DNA from: Robertmurraya sp047302285
GTDB taxonomy: Bacteria; Bacillota; Bacilli; Bacillales; Cytobacillaceae
Assembly: GCF_047302285.1 (NCBI RefSeq)
Contig: NZ_CP154845.1
Span: 682,001 to 746,000, forward strand
DNA length: 64,000 bases
Reading direction: 5' to 3'
Position 1 is the first letter of the stretch, and each line of letters starts with the position of its first letter. The notes beneath the pieces were generated by a model that was given only the letters and a program-made list of their open reading frames with translations, was not told the DNA's origin and ran no database searches. Position numbers and translations under genes: made by a program. This document shows positions 1 to 9,015 of the stretch, piece after piece.

Positions 1-144
1 GAAAATAGTCGTTATTGACTTCAATAAAATGGAATTTGCCAATATTTACAGCATATAGAGAACGGGAAAATTCTTATATGATAAAAGAGTAGATATGTTC
101 GGAAATTTAAGTTTGAATTTATGTTTATGAAAGGGAAATGGACA

Positions 145-3054
145 ATGGGACTATTCAATCTATTATCTCCTAATCAAAAAGATAAAAATAAAAAATCTAG
201 TGACTTTTTTTCACTTTTTACCGACAATCCAGAAGCGATTATTATTCTCGATTTTGAAGGTGAAATTGTTTCCATAAATAAAAATCTAAGTTCCCTCTTA
301 GGGTATCGAATGAAAGAAAGAGATGTCCTTGAGAAACATTTATTTCAATCAAAAGAGCATGATAAAGTTCGGTACCATTTTCATAAGGCGACACAAGGAT
401 TTTCTACTTCTTTTGAGATGTCTATCCATCAAAAATCTGGCCGCACACTTCCAATTAACATCTCGCTCATTCCTTCTGAGACGTTTATATTTGCCGTATG
501 TAAAGATATGACAACAGTTAAGAGCTATGAAAATAAGATTACTCGAATCAGCGATCAGTTAGAAGATTCTCAAAGGATAACGAATATTGGAAATTGGCAG
601 CATGATGTCAAGTCAGATAAAACCCATTGGAGTAAACAAATTTATAAGATTATGGGGATTTCTGCTCTGGATTTCGAGATTAATTCGGAGACTGTCTATC
701 AATATGTACATCCCCATGATAAAGAAATCTATCTTAATAACATCCGTTTGATTTTAGAAAAAAAGGAAGAACTTGATTTCGAGCAGCGCATCGTCCGTCC
801 TGATGGCGAAGAACGTGTTATTTTCGTCCGAGCGAATGTTATTTTGGATGAAGATGGGGAAGTTGAACGAACTTTCGGGACAATACAAGATATTACAGAA
901 ATTCGAACGTTAGAATTAAAATTAGAGGAGAGTGAAGGACGATATAAGTCTGTTGCGGATCACTTGTCAGTTGGGATTTGGTCTCACGATCTTGAGAATA
1001 ACAATATCACTTTTTGTTCTAAAGGATTAGAAAATATATTCGGTACTAGTATTGAAGAACTTAAACTAACTCCAGATCTCCTAAAGGAATATATTTTGCC
1101 AGAAGACCGCGGATTTGTAGAGAAAGATGCATTGTTACTATCAGAAGGGAAAGACGTCAATCATGAATTTCGTATCCTTGACGCGAATGGACAAATAAAG
1201 TGGATTGAAGGTCAAATTATTCCGCATCTTGATCGTGAAGGAAATGTTGTCCGTGTGGATGGAATTGTAAGAGATATAACAGAAAGTGTGAATTATACGG
1301 AATCATTAGCTTTTATGGCAGATCATGATTACTTAACGAAGCTACCAAATCGAAGATACAATGAAAGAAAAATACAAGAGTTAATTGAAGTTTCTAGTAG
1401 AAAAAACGATTCATTTTCTGTCTTCTATTTAGATCTGGATCGTTTCAAATATATAAACGACACCTTTGGACACGAAGTTGGGGATAGATTTCTTGTCAGC
1501 TTTTCAGAGCGCATGCAAGCTCATTTAGGTCCAGAGGTGTTTCTCTCCCGTATAGGAGGAGACGAATTTATCGTTTTATCACATGAGATAAAAGAATTAG
1601 AGGAAGCGATCAAGCTTGCGAATGGCATTATTGATGAGATAGAGAAGCCTTTTTATATTGATGGATATGAACTCTTAGTCACGACAAGTATTGGAATTAG
1701 CATGTATCCAATGGATGGGAAGGATTATCGCACCATTTTGAGAAATGCTGATGCAGCCTTATATAAAGCAAAAGAATTAGGTCGAAACACGTGGCAGATT
1801 TTTTCCGCTTCTATGAATGTCGAGTCCTTTAAGCTGTATCATTTAGAAAAGGATTTAAAGAAATCCCTTATTAATGATGAACTGTATATTGAGTATCAAC
1901 CAAAGGTGAATCCAAAAACTTCAAGAATTGAAGGAGCAGAGGCTCTTGTCCGTTGGAACCATCCTGAGTGGGGGAGCGTTTCCCCTAAAGAATTTATCCC
2001 ATTAGCGGAGGAAAGTGGCTTTATTTTCAAAATGGGCGATTGGGTAACGAGAGAAGTTTGCGAAACGCTAGGAAAATGGAAAAAGCAAGGACTCCCTATC
2101 GTCCCCGTATCGGTTAATATATCACCAAAGAGGCTGCTAAAGGCAGGTTTTGTAGAAACATTGATGAAAATGATTGAGGAGGCCGGAATTGAGCCAGGTT
2201 TAATTGAACTGGAATTAACCGAGCAAACGATTATAAAGAATACGGAAGTCGCAAAAAGCATTATTACCGAATTAAAAGAGTTCGGAGTGAAGGTTGCCCT
2301 CGATGATTTTGGGACAGGCTATTCATCGTTGTCGTATCTAAAGGATTTGGATATTGATACGCTTAAAATAGACAAGTCTTTTATTGATGGATTGACTTTG
2401 AAAAACGCAAATGATGCGATTGTAAAAAGCTTGATTTACTTATCGAAAGAAGTAGGGATCAATATCGTAGCTGAGGGAGTGGAAACAAAGGAGCAGCTTA
2501 ACTTCCTTCTGCAACAAGAGTGTCAACAAATTCAAGGCTATATTTATAGCAAACCTGTATCGGTTAAAAAGCTCAAATCCTTATTAAAAAAGGGGTTCAT
2601 TAAACCACTGCAAACAAGTGCGGTAGTTGAGGCTATTAAAAATAGAAGAAAATACTATCGTATCAGTTTAGATACTCCACTTACGGCTGAAATGACGATT
2701 GTTAAATTTAAGAATAAAGAAGTAAAGCTCGGTTCTTCAAGAGCGCTCATCGAAAATTTAAGTCTTGGAGGGCTTAAATACTTATCCAATATTAACTTAC
2801 CTATTCAAAAAGACATGGTTATTATGATCTCAACGCAAATTCTCGGCATGGAAGTCAAGTTTTTTGGCCGTAATGTTTGGAAGCTTGAAGAAAATGGCTT
2901 TCACGAATACGGCTTTGAATTCATTCTTCATGAAGTGGAACGGGATCGACTGGCACCACTATTTAACAAAATGGTCCTCCAACTAAAAGAAAGCACAATA
3001 CTTCCAGATTCAAGTATTTTGCAAGAGAAGAAGGGGGTTTATTTGAAGGGGTAG
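145..3054 (+). CDS. PAS-GGDEF-EAL-PilZ cyclic di-GMP signalling protein (paralog 1)
   Basis: A 969-residue cytoplasmic protein predicted to make and/or degrade cyclic di-GMP. Order: PAS (about 20-90), two further PAS/PAC regions (about 130-255 and 265-385), GGDEF domain with GGDEF at 471-475, EAL domain with the EAL motif at 599-601, and a C-terminal PilZ domain (about 834-950) with an RxxxxR-type motif and NLSLGG. No RxxD inhibitory site precedes GGDEF. The EAL domain keeps ELTE, DDFGTG, LKID, EGVET and QGY, so it looks catalytically complete; the GGDEF domain does too. No membrane segment is visible. Start: ATG 145 has AAAGGG about 8 nt upstream and matches the paralog's MGLFN start; ATG 121 has no ribosome site. 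Whether synthase or hydrolase activity dominates cannot be told. Confidence 0.93.
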   Translation: MGLFNLLSPNQKDKNKKSSDFFSLFTDNPEAIIILDFEGEIVSINKNLSSLLGYRMKERDVLEKHLFQSKEHDKVRYHFHKATQGFSTSFEMSIHQKSGRTLPINISLIPSETFIFAVCKDMTTVKSYENKITRISDQLEDSQRITNIGNWQHDVKSDKTHWSKQIYKIMGISALDFEINSETVYQYVHPHDKEIYLNNIRLILEKKEELDFEQRIVRPDGEERVIFVRANVILDEDGEVERTFGTIQDITEIRTLELKLEESEGRYKSVADHLSVGIWSHDLENNNITFCSKGLENIFGTSIEELKLTPDLLKEYILPEDRGFVEKDALLLSEGKDVNHEFRILDANGQIKWIEGQIIPHLDREGNVVRVDGIVRDITESVNYTESLAFMADHDYLTKLPNRRYNERKIQELIEVSSRKNDSFSVFYLDLDRFKYINDTFGHEVGDRFLVSFSERMQAHLGPEVFLSRIGGDEFIVLSHEIKELEEAIKLANGIIDEIEKPFYIDGYELLVTTSIGISMYPMDGKDYRTILRNADAALYKAKELGRNTWQIFSASMNVESFKLYHLEKDLKKSLINDELYIEYQPKVNPKTSRIEGAEALVRWNHPEWGSVSPKEFIPLAEESGFIFKMGDWVTREVCETLGKWKKQGLPIVPVSVNISPKRLLKAGFVETLMKMIEEAGIEPGLIELELTEQTIIKNTEVAKSIITELKEFGVKVALDDFGTGYSSLSYLKDLDIDTLKIDKSFIDGLTLKNANDAIVKSLIYLSKEVGINIVAEGVETKEQLNFLLQQECQQIQGYIYSKPVSVKKLKSLLKKGFIKPLQTSAVVEAIKNRRKYYRISLDTPLTAEMTIVKFKNKEVKLGSSRALIENLSLGGLKYLSNINLPIQKDMVIMISTQILGMEVKFFGRNVWKLEENGFHEYGFEFILHEVERDRLAPLFNKMVLQLKESTILPDSSILQEKKGVYLKG

Positions 3055-3073
3055 ACAATTTGAGTGCATTTTA

Positions 3074-3107
3074 GGTGTCCTGAGAAACGTTCAAGGGACA
3101 CCTTTTT
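3074..3107 (+). terminator. Rho-independent terminator after paralog 1
   Basis: GGTGTCC (3074-3080) pairs with GGACACC (3096-3102), followed by five T. It separates the two tandem paralogs into two transcription units. Confidence 0.8.
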
Positions 3108-3157
3108 GTCTATATTGATTTTGAAATATATGTAAAAGAGGTGAACGTAATTATAAA

Positions 3158-3179
3158 AAATAGGTATTTTTACCTATTT
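3158..3179. promoter_or_regulatory. Perfect 9-bp inverted repeat upstream of paralog 2 promoter
   Basis: AAATAGGTA, four T, TACCTATTT: nine perfectly paired bases around a 4-nt centre. No T-run follows on the plus strand, so a terminator is unlikely. It lies about 45 bp upstream of an extended -10 element, where an operator would be expected. The cognate regulator is unknown. Confidence 0.4.
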
Positions 3180-3219
3180 ACGAAAGGGTTTGCACTTCTT
3201 TATTGCTAGTGTCGGAAAA

Positions 3220-3228
3220 TGTTATAAT
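3220..3228 (+). promoter_or_regulatory. Extended -10 promoter of paralog 2
   Basis: TGTTATAAT is a consensus extended -10 element for the housekeeping sigma factor. The -35 region at normal spacing is weak (TTATTG at 3200-3205). The leader to the start codon would be about 100 nt. Confidence 0.55.
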
Positions 3229-3332
3229 TAGTCTAATTGTGGAGGATTATCTCAAAAATGGATAGAGTGTGGAAAAAGTAGTGTTTGCGGGACCGATGAT
3301 TAGCAAGTGAAAATCGAGAAAAGAGGGATAAG

Positions 3333-6242
3333 ATGGGACTATTCAATATATTTTCTCATACTCAAAAAGATAACATAGATACATCTAGTGAGTCTTTCTC
3401 GCTTTTTACAGACAATCCGGAGGCTATTTTTATCGTTAATTTTGATGGAGAGATTGTCTCTCTAAACAAAGCGTTAAGCACACTTCTAGGGTATCGAATG
3501 AAGGAAAAAGTACAATTAGAGCAGTCTTTTTTTCAATCAAAGAAAAGTGAGAAGGTTCGATATCATTTCCATAAGGCAACTCAAGGATTCACGACTACAT
3601 TTGACATGAAGATGCAAAGGAAATCCGGTCAAGAGATTCCAATTAAAATTTCGCTTATTCCCTCTGAAACGTATATTTTTGTTGTTTGCAAGAATATGTC
3701 CACTGTCAAAGCCTATGAAAAAAAGATTACTCGAATTGAACAGCAATTAGAGGAGTCGCAAAGGCTCACCAATTTTGGAAGTTGGGATTATGACGTAAAG
3801 TCAGATAAGACTCATTGGAATGAACGACTCTATGAGATTTTTGGAATTGAAAAGGACAATTACGAAATTACTTGTGAAAAAATTTTACAGTATGTACATC
3901 CTGAGGATAAAGTAATTTGTTGTGATAGCTACAATAAAACAATTGAAAAAAAGCGAAATATCGATTTTGAACACCGAATTGTTCGGGATGATGGTCAAGT
4001 ACGTGTTCTTTTCGTTCACTGTAATGTCATTCTTAATGAAGAAGGAGAAGTTGAACGTGGTTTTGGAACGATACAGGATATTACTGAACTCAGAGAACTA
4101 GAATCAAAGCTTGAAGAGAGTGAAGAACGGTTCAATTCGGTTTCAAATCGTTTAAGGGTTGGGATTTGGTCACATGATCTGGTTGCGAATCAAATGACTT
4201 TTTGTTCGAAAGGATTCAGTGAAGTATACGGTATTGATGTAGAGAAAGTAAAAGTGAATCCTTTGCTTTGGAAGGAATCTGTTTATGAAGAAGACCGGGA
4301 AGAAGTAGAAAAAAATCTGTTGCTTCTAGGTCGTGGAGAAGAAATCAACCACCAATTTCGGATCATTGATGAGAATGGACAATTGAAATGGATTGAGGGG
4401 CAAATCATTCCGTATTTGAACCGAGAAGGAAACTTAATCCGCGTGGATGGAATTGTCAGAGATATTACAGAAATGATACAGCATAAGGAGACTCTGGCCT
4501 TTTTAGCTGATCATGATTATCAGACGAAGCTCCCAAATCGAAGATATTATGATAGAAAATTACAACAGTTTATCAAACAAGTAAATGGCCGTGATGAAAA
4601 GCTGGCAGTCTGTAGGTTAGATATCGATCGTTTTAAATTAGTTAATGAAACCCTTGGATACGACATCGGAGATAAGTTACTAGTAGGTTTTACCGATCGG
4701 TTACAGTCGATTTTAGGTAATGAGACATTTGTCGCTCGCATCGGTGGTGATGAATTTTCCATTATTTTTAATAAAATTGAGGGATTAGAGGACGCCCTCC
4801 AGATGGCGAATGTCATTATTAAAGAGATGGAGAAACCATTTTATATTGATGACTATGAGCTATTTATCACCACGAGTATAGGGATCAGTATGTATCCAGT
4901 AGATGGACGGGATTCTCGGACACTTTTAAGCAATGCAAATGTTGCATTATATAATGCAAAAGAATTGGGAAGAAACGATTGGCAGCTATTCTCTCCTTCC
5001 ATGAATGTGGAATCCTTTAAGTTATATCATTTGGAAAAAGACTTAAGAAAATCACTCATGAATGAAGAGCTATATGTGGAGTATCAACCTAAGGTGAATC
5101 CAAAGACCTCAAGAATTGAAGGTGTTGAAGCCCTTGTACGTTGGAATCATCCTGAATGGGGGATTGTTGCACCAGCTGAATTTATCCCATTAGCGGAGGA
5201 AAGTGGTTTTATATTTAAGCTAGGTGATTGGGTGATGCAGGAGGTTTGCGAAACACTTGGAAAATGGGTGAAGCAAGATCTACCAGTTGTTCCTGTCTCT
5301 GTCAACGTATCGCCTAAGAGATTATTGAAATCTGACTTTGTTCATACAGTTCAAAAAATGATTTTTACAGCGGGAATCGATCCAAGCTTAATAGAATTAG
5401 AGCTGACAGAACAAACGATTATAAGAAATATGGAGGCGACAAAACAGATCATTTCAGAACTGAAAGCATTTGGCGTCAAAGTGGCTTTAGACGATTTTGG
5501 GACGGGCTATTCATCGTTGTCATATCTGAAGGATTTGAATATTGACACTTTAAAAATTGATAAATCCTTCATTGATGGCATTACATTGAAAAAAGAAAAT
5601 GATGCTATCGTCAAAAGTTTAATTTATTTGTGTCGAGAGATCGATATTAATGTAGTCACTGAAGGCGTAGAAACAAAAGAACAACTTAATTTCTTGCTTC
5701 AGCAGGAGTGTCAACAAATTCAGGGTTATATTTATAGTCGGCCAGTATCGGAGAAAAAGCTTAAAGTATTGCTAAAAAAAGAATATATTAAACCATTACA
5801 AAAAAGAGCATCTGCTGAAGCGATTGAGAATAAAAGAAAGTTTTACCGAATACGGCTAAATACTCCTTTAACAGCTGACATGACGATCGTCAAATTTAAA
5901 AATAAAGAAGTGAAGTTAGGATCGTCCAAGGCTATCATCGAAGATTTAAGCCTTGGAGGGTTAAAATATATTTCGAATATTAACTTACCTGTTCAAAAAG
6001 ACATGGTTATTCAGATCACAACTCGAGTATTAGGTAGAGAAGTCAAATTGATTGGAACCAATGTGTGGAAGCTTGAAGAAAATGATCTTTACAATTACGG
6101 TTTCGAATTTATACTGAATGAAGTAGATAGAGACCGACTGGCGCCTTTATTTAACAAAATGGTCCTCCAACTAAAAGAAAGTGCAATACTTCCAGATTCA
6201 AGCATTTTGCAGGAAAATAAGGTTACTTATTTGAAGGGTTAG
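3333..6242 (+). CDS. PAS-GGDEF-EAL-PilZ protein (paralog 2, GGDEF partly degenerate)
   Basis: A 969-residue tandem paralog of the preceding gene with the same order: PAS, two PAS/PAC, GGDEF (motif at 471-475), EAL, PilZ. The EAL domain is intact (EALVRW, ELTE, DDFGTG, LKID, EGVET). The GGDEF domain keeps the GGDEF residues but departs from family consensus elsewhere: HDYLTKLPNR reads HDYQTKLPNR, NDxxGH reads NETLGY, and the conserved ADAALYKAK reads ANVALYNAK. It may therefore be mainly a phosphodiesterase whose GGDEF half binds GTP or is inactive (inference). PilZ motifs RKFYR and DLSLGG are present. Start ATG 3333 follows AGAGGGAT. It has its own promoter and terminator. Confidence 0.92.
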   Translation: MGLFNIFSHTQKDNIDTSSESFSLFTDNPEAIFIVNFDGEIVSLNKALSTLLGYRMKEKVQLEQSFFQSKKSEKVRYHFHKATQGFTTTFDMKMQRKSGQEIPIKISLIPSETYIFVVCKNMSTVKAYEKKITRIEQQLEESQRLTNFGSWDYDVKSDKTHWNERLYEIFGIEKDNYEITCEKILQYVHPEDKVICCDSYNKTIEKKRNIDFEHRIVRDDGQVRVLFVHCNVILNEEGEVERGFGTIQDITELRELESKLEESEERFNSVSNRLRVGIWSHDLVANQMTFCSKGFSEVYGIDVEKVKVNPLLWKESVYEEDREEVEKNLLLLGRGEEINHQFRIIDENGQLKWIEGQIIPYLNREGNLIRVDGIVRDITEMIQHKETLAFLADHDYQTKLPNRRYYDRKLQQFIKQVNGRDEKLAVCRLDIDRFKLVNETLGYDIGDKLLVGFTDRLQSILGNETFVARIGGDEFSIIFNKIEGLEDALQMANVIIKEMEKPFYIDDYELFITTSIGISMYPVDGRDSRTLLSNANVALYNAKELGRNDWQLFSPSMNVESFKLYHLEKDLRKSLMNEELYVEYQPKVNPKTSRIEGVEALVRWNHPEWGIVAPAEFIPLAEESGFIFKLGDWVMQEVCETLGKWVKQDLPVVPVSVNVSPKRLLKSDFVHTVQKMIFTAGIDPSLIELELTEQTIIRNMEATKQIISELKAFGVKVALDDFGTGYSSLSYLKDLNIDTLKIDKSFIDGITLKKENDAIVKSLIYLCREIDINVVTEGVETKEQLNFLLQQECQQIQGYIYSRPVSEKKLKVLLKKEYIKPLQKRASAEAIENKRKFYRIRLNTPLTADMTIVKFKNKEVKLGSSKAIIEDLSLGGLKYISNINLPVQKDMVIQITTRVLGREVKLIGTNVWKLEENDLYNYGFEFILNEVDRDRLAPLFNKMVLQLKESAILPDSSILQENKVTYLKG

Positions 6243-6260
6243 AATGTTCTCTGTGGAAAC

Positions 6261-6287
6261 GGCCAGCGACGGACGCTGGCCTGTTTG
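6261..6287 (+). terminator. Terminator after paralog 2
   Basis: GGCCAGCG, 5-nt loop, CGCTGGCC, then TGTTTGT. Strong GC stem with an imperfect T tract. Confidence 0.8.
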
Positions 6288-6372
6288 TATTCGCCTCTCT
6301 TGTTTATCCGTTCGAAAAAAGCTATTCTTAGTTTAATAGAGCTATGTAACTATTATGAAGAAGGTGTAGATA

Positions 6373-6600
6373 GTGTTTACGAAAATGATTATGGCACTTA
6401 TTTTACCAGGACTTCTTGTCGTGTTGTTTACTAGGGTAACCTACAATCGCTTTATAGGCCTCGTATTGACGGTCGCATTAATCGCAGCATCTGTCTATAA
6501 AGGCTATACAAACTCTTTTCTACTCATTGTCATCGATGCCCTCTCTTTAACGACTGGTTTTTGGTATGCACAACGGATGTTGGTGAGGGGACGGAAGTAG
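6373..6600 (+). CDS. csbA: CsbA family membrane protein
   Basis: A 75-residue protein with three hydrophobic segments (about 5-22, 27-44, 49-66). It matches B. subtilis CsbA (76 residues), especially the LLVVLFTRVTYN stretch, and lies just upstream of uvrBA as there. In B. subtilis csbA is a sigma-B general stress gene of unknown molecular role. I see no clear GTTT-GGGTAT sigma-B promoter here. Start is GTG 6373 after AAGGTG; aligning to CsbA supports this over the in-frame ATG four codons later. Confidence 0.85.
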   Translation: MFTKMIMALILPGLLVVLFTRVTYNRFIGLVLTVALIAASVYKGYTNSFLLIVIDALSLTTGFWYAQRMLVRGRK

Positions 6601-6623
6601 AGATTTATAAGACACTGCTGCCT

Positions 6624-6660
6624 ATCGACCTATGGAATTGCTGTTCCATGGTCGATTTTT
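6624..6660 (+). terminator. Terminator after csbA
   Basis: ATCGACC (6624-6630) pairs with GGTCGAT (6650-6656), with an inner ATGGAA/TTCCAT stem, then a T tract. Confidence 0.85.
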
Positions 6661-6704
6661 ACTTTTGAGAGCGGGGAGTGGAGTGTGTGGTGAACTGGCC
6701 AAAT

Positions 6705-6816
6705 CCGCAATAAACCTTCAAACCCCCGCAATGATCACCGATTTACCCGCAATAAACCCCGGAACCCCCGCAATCATCGCCAAAACCCCCGCAATAAACT
6801 CGTAAACCCCCGCAAT
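6705..6816. repeat. CCGCAAT array 1, six units, 21-bp period
   Basis: CCGCAAT begins at 6705, 6726, 6747, 6768, 6789 and 6810, exactly 21 bp apart each time. Two unit types alternate: CCGCAATAAA... and CCGCAAT(G/C)A(T/C)C.... The array fills the gap between the csbA terminator and the uvrB SOS box. The same family recurs at 30924-31204. No coding potential. Confidence 0.9.
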
Positions 6817-6932
6817 CACCTCAATAGCGTCACCTCAAGTTAACCCAAATAACCCAAACCCCATCAAAAACGCTTCCTTATTCCAAAATATTGAACCAAC
6901 CTAACTAAAAACCATCCAAACTTATAAAAAAA

Positions 6933-6946
6933 CGAATATCCGTTCG
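6933..6946. promoter_or_regulatory. LexA (DinR) SOS box of uvrBA
   Basis: CGAATATCCGTTCG matches the Bacillus SOS consensus CGAAC-RNRY-GTTCG with one change in each of the left arm and the centre. It lies just upstream of the uvrB promoter, the known arrangement for DNA-damage induction of uvrBA. Confidence 0.75.
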
Positions 6947-6953
6947 CATATTA

Positions 6954-6984
6954 TTGGTTAGTTTTTCGATGTTTGTGGTAGAAT
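6954..6984 (+). promoter_or_regulatory. uvrBA promoter
   Basis: Extended -10 TGGTAGAAT (6976-6984) with TTGGTT at 6954-6959 as a distant -35 (19-bp spacer). It is adjacent to the SOS box. Confidence 0.55.
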
Positions 6985-7025
6985 GGGAATATGAGTTTTT
7001 CGGAACGAGTGGAGGAGGCTTTAGT

Positions 7026-9008
7026 GTGAAGGATCAGTTTGAATTGGTTTCAAAATATTCACCTCAAGGGGATCAGCCAGAGGCAATACGAAAAATTGTT
7101 GAGGGAATAAAAGAGGGGAAAAAGCATCAAACCTTGCTTGGAGCGACAGGAACGGGGAAGACATTTACGATTTCCAACGTCATTAAGGAAATCAATAAAC
7201 CGACCCTTGTTATTGCTCATAACAAAACGTTGGCAGGGCAGCTTTATAGTGAGTTTAAAGACTTTTTTCCTAATAATGCCGTGGAATACTTTGTCAGCTA
7301 TTACGACTATTTTCAGCCAGAGGCGTATGTTCCTTCTACTGATACTTTTATTGAGAAGGATTCGAGCATCAATGATGAAATCGATAAGCTTCGTCACTCA
7401 GCAACCTCATCATTGTTTGAGCGAAAAGACGTCGTTATTATTGCTAGTGTTTCCTGTATATATGGCTTAGGTTCGCCTGAGGAATATCGAGAAATGGTTC
7501 TTTCGTTAAGAACAGGGATGGAGATTGAGCGTAATCAGCTTCTCCGGCGCTTAGTTGACATTCAATATGAACGAAATGATATTAACTTTCAACGTGGGAC
7601 TTTCCGAGTAAGAGGGGACGTTGTTGAAATATTCCCAGCATCAAAGGATGAACATTGCCTACGTGTGGAATTTTTCGGGGATGAAATTGATCGAATTCGT
7701 GAGGTTGATGCTTTAACTGGTGAAATTATGGGCGAAAGAGAACATGTCGCCATTTTCCCAGCATCTCACTTCGTAACCCGTGAAGAGAAGATGAGAGTAG
7801 CGATTGAAAATATTGAAAAAGAGCTCGAGGAACGCTTGAAATACATGCGAGACAATGACAAGCTCCTAGAAGCTCAGCGACTCGAACAAAGAACACGCTA
7901 TGATCTCGAAATGATGAGAGAAATGGGCTTTTGTTCCGGAATTGAAAACTATTCAAGACATCTGACATTAAGACCAGCAGGGTCAACACCATATACGTTA
8001 CTTGACTATTTTCCAGAGGATTTCCTCCTCGTTATCGATGAGTCCCATGTGACCTTACCACAGGTTCGCGGTATGTTCAATGGGGACCAGGCGAGAAAGC
8101 AGGTGCTCGTAGAGCATGGCTTCCGGTTGCCTTCAGCGCTCGATAACCGTCCCCTACGATTTGAAGAATTTGAAAAGCATATAAGTCAGGCTGTTTATGT
8201 TTCGGCTACACCAGGACCTTATGAAATGGAACATACTCCTGAAATGGTGGAACAAATCATTCGTCCAACAGGTCTCCTCGATCCAACCATTGATGTAAGA
8301 CCGATTGAAGGACAGATTGACGATCTAATCGGCGAAATTCATGAGCGAATCAAACGAAACGAACGGGTTCTCATCACAACGTTAACAAAGAAAATGTCAG
8401 AGGATTTAACTGACTATCTTAAAGAAATCGGCATAAAGGTTAATTACTTGCACTCAGAGGTGAAGACACTCGAACGGATCGAGATTATTCGCGAGCTTCG
8501 TCTTGGAAAATATGATGTTTTAGTTGGAATTAACCTTTTAAGAGAAGGCTTAGATATTCCAGAGGTTTCTCTTGTCGCGATATTGGATGCAGATAAAGAA
8601 GGATTTCTCCGTTCGGAACGTTCACTTATCCAGACAATGGGGCGGGCTGCTCGTAATTCGAATGGTCATGTCATTATGTATGCGGACCGAATGACGAATT
8701 CAATGGAGCTAGCGATTAGTGAAACGAAGCGTCGTCGTGCAATTCAAGAAGAATACAATAAAAAGCACGGCATTACGCCAACGACGATCAAGAAGGATAT
8801 ACGTGAAGCGATTCGAGCGACAATGGCTGCCGAGGAGACAGAAGATTACAATACACCAGCGAAAAAACTTGGTTCTTTAACGAAGAAGGAACGAGAAAAA
8901 GTGCTTGAAGATATGGAAAAGGAAATGAAGGAAGCGGCAAAAGCGCTCAATTTCGAAAGAGCGGCTGAGTTGCGTGATTTAATTTTAGAGTTGAAGGCGG
9001 AGGGATAA
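7026..9008 (+). CDS. uvrB: UvrABC system protein B (excinuclease subunit B)
   Basis: A 660-residue UvrB, the damage-verifying helicase-like subunit of nucleotide excision repair that loads UvrC. Walker A (GATGTGKT) lies near residues 38-45, with DEAD-type motif II (VIDESH), the beta-hairpin region (YYDYFQPEAY), helicase motifs V/VI (GINLLREGLD, QTMGRAARN) and a C-terminal UVR domain that contacts UvrC. Start: GTG 7026 is preceded by GGAGGAGG with a 7-nt spacer and gives VKDQFELVSKY, aligning with B. subtilis UvrB (661 residues); the upstream ATG 6954 would add 24 unrelated residues. First gene of the uvrBA operon, under an SOS box. Confidence 0.97.
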   Translation: MKDQFELVSKYSPQGDQPEAIRKIVEGIKEGKKHQTLLGATGTGKTFTISNVIKEINKPTLVIAHNKTLAGQLYSEFKDFFPNNAVEYFVSYYDYFQPEAYVPSTDTFIEKDSSINDEIDKLRHSATSSLFERKDVVIIASVSCIYGLGSPEEYREMVLSLRTGMEIERNQLLRRLVDIQYERNDINFQRGTFRVRGDVVEIFPASKDEHCLRVEFFGDEIDRIREVDALTGEIMGEREHVAIFPASHFVTREEKMRVAIENIEKELEERLKYMRDNDKLLEAQRLEQRTRYDLEMMREMGFCSGIENYSRHLTLRPAGSTPYTLLDYFPEDFLLVIDESHVTLPQVRGMFNGDQARKQVLVEHGFRLPSALDNRPLRFEEFEKHISQAVYVSATPGPYEMEHTPEMVEQIIRPTGLLDPTIDVRPIEGQIDDLIGEIHERIKRNERVLITTLTKKMSEDLTDYLKEIGIKVNYLHSEVKTLERIEIIRELRLGKYDVLVGINLLREGLDIPEVSLVAILDADKEGFLRSERSLIQTMGRAARNSNGHVIMYADRMTNSMELAISETKRRRAIQEEYNKKHGITPTTIKKDIREAIRATMAAEETEDYNTPAKKLGSLTKKEREKVLEDMEKEMKEAAKALNFERAAELRDLILELKAEG

Positions 9009-9015
9009 CGAAACA

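Noticed and set aside
75..87. Shared TATATGATAAAAG before paralog 1 and before the MHYT kinase (49954-49966)
   Set aside because: The common part is essentially a -10 element in AT-rich DNA. Only the second copy has a good -35, so shared regulation is not supported.
1530..1560. RxxD product-inhibition site in the GGDEF domains of the two tandem proteins
   Set aside because: The residues five positions before GGDEF are not RxxD in either paralog.
6954..7025. 24-residue N-terminal extension of UvrB
   Set aside because: It overlaps the promoter -10 and is absent from other UvrB proteins; GTG 7026 has GGAGGAGG at 7 nt.
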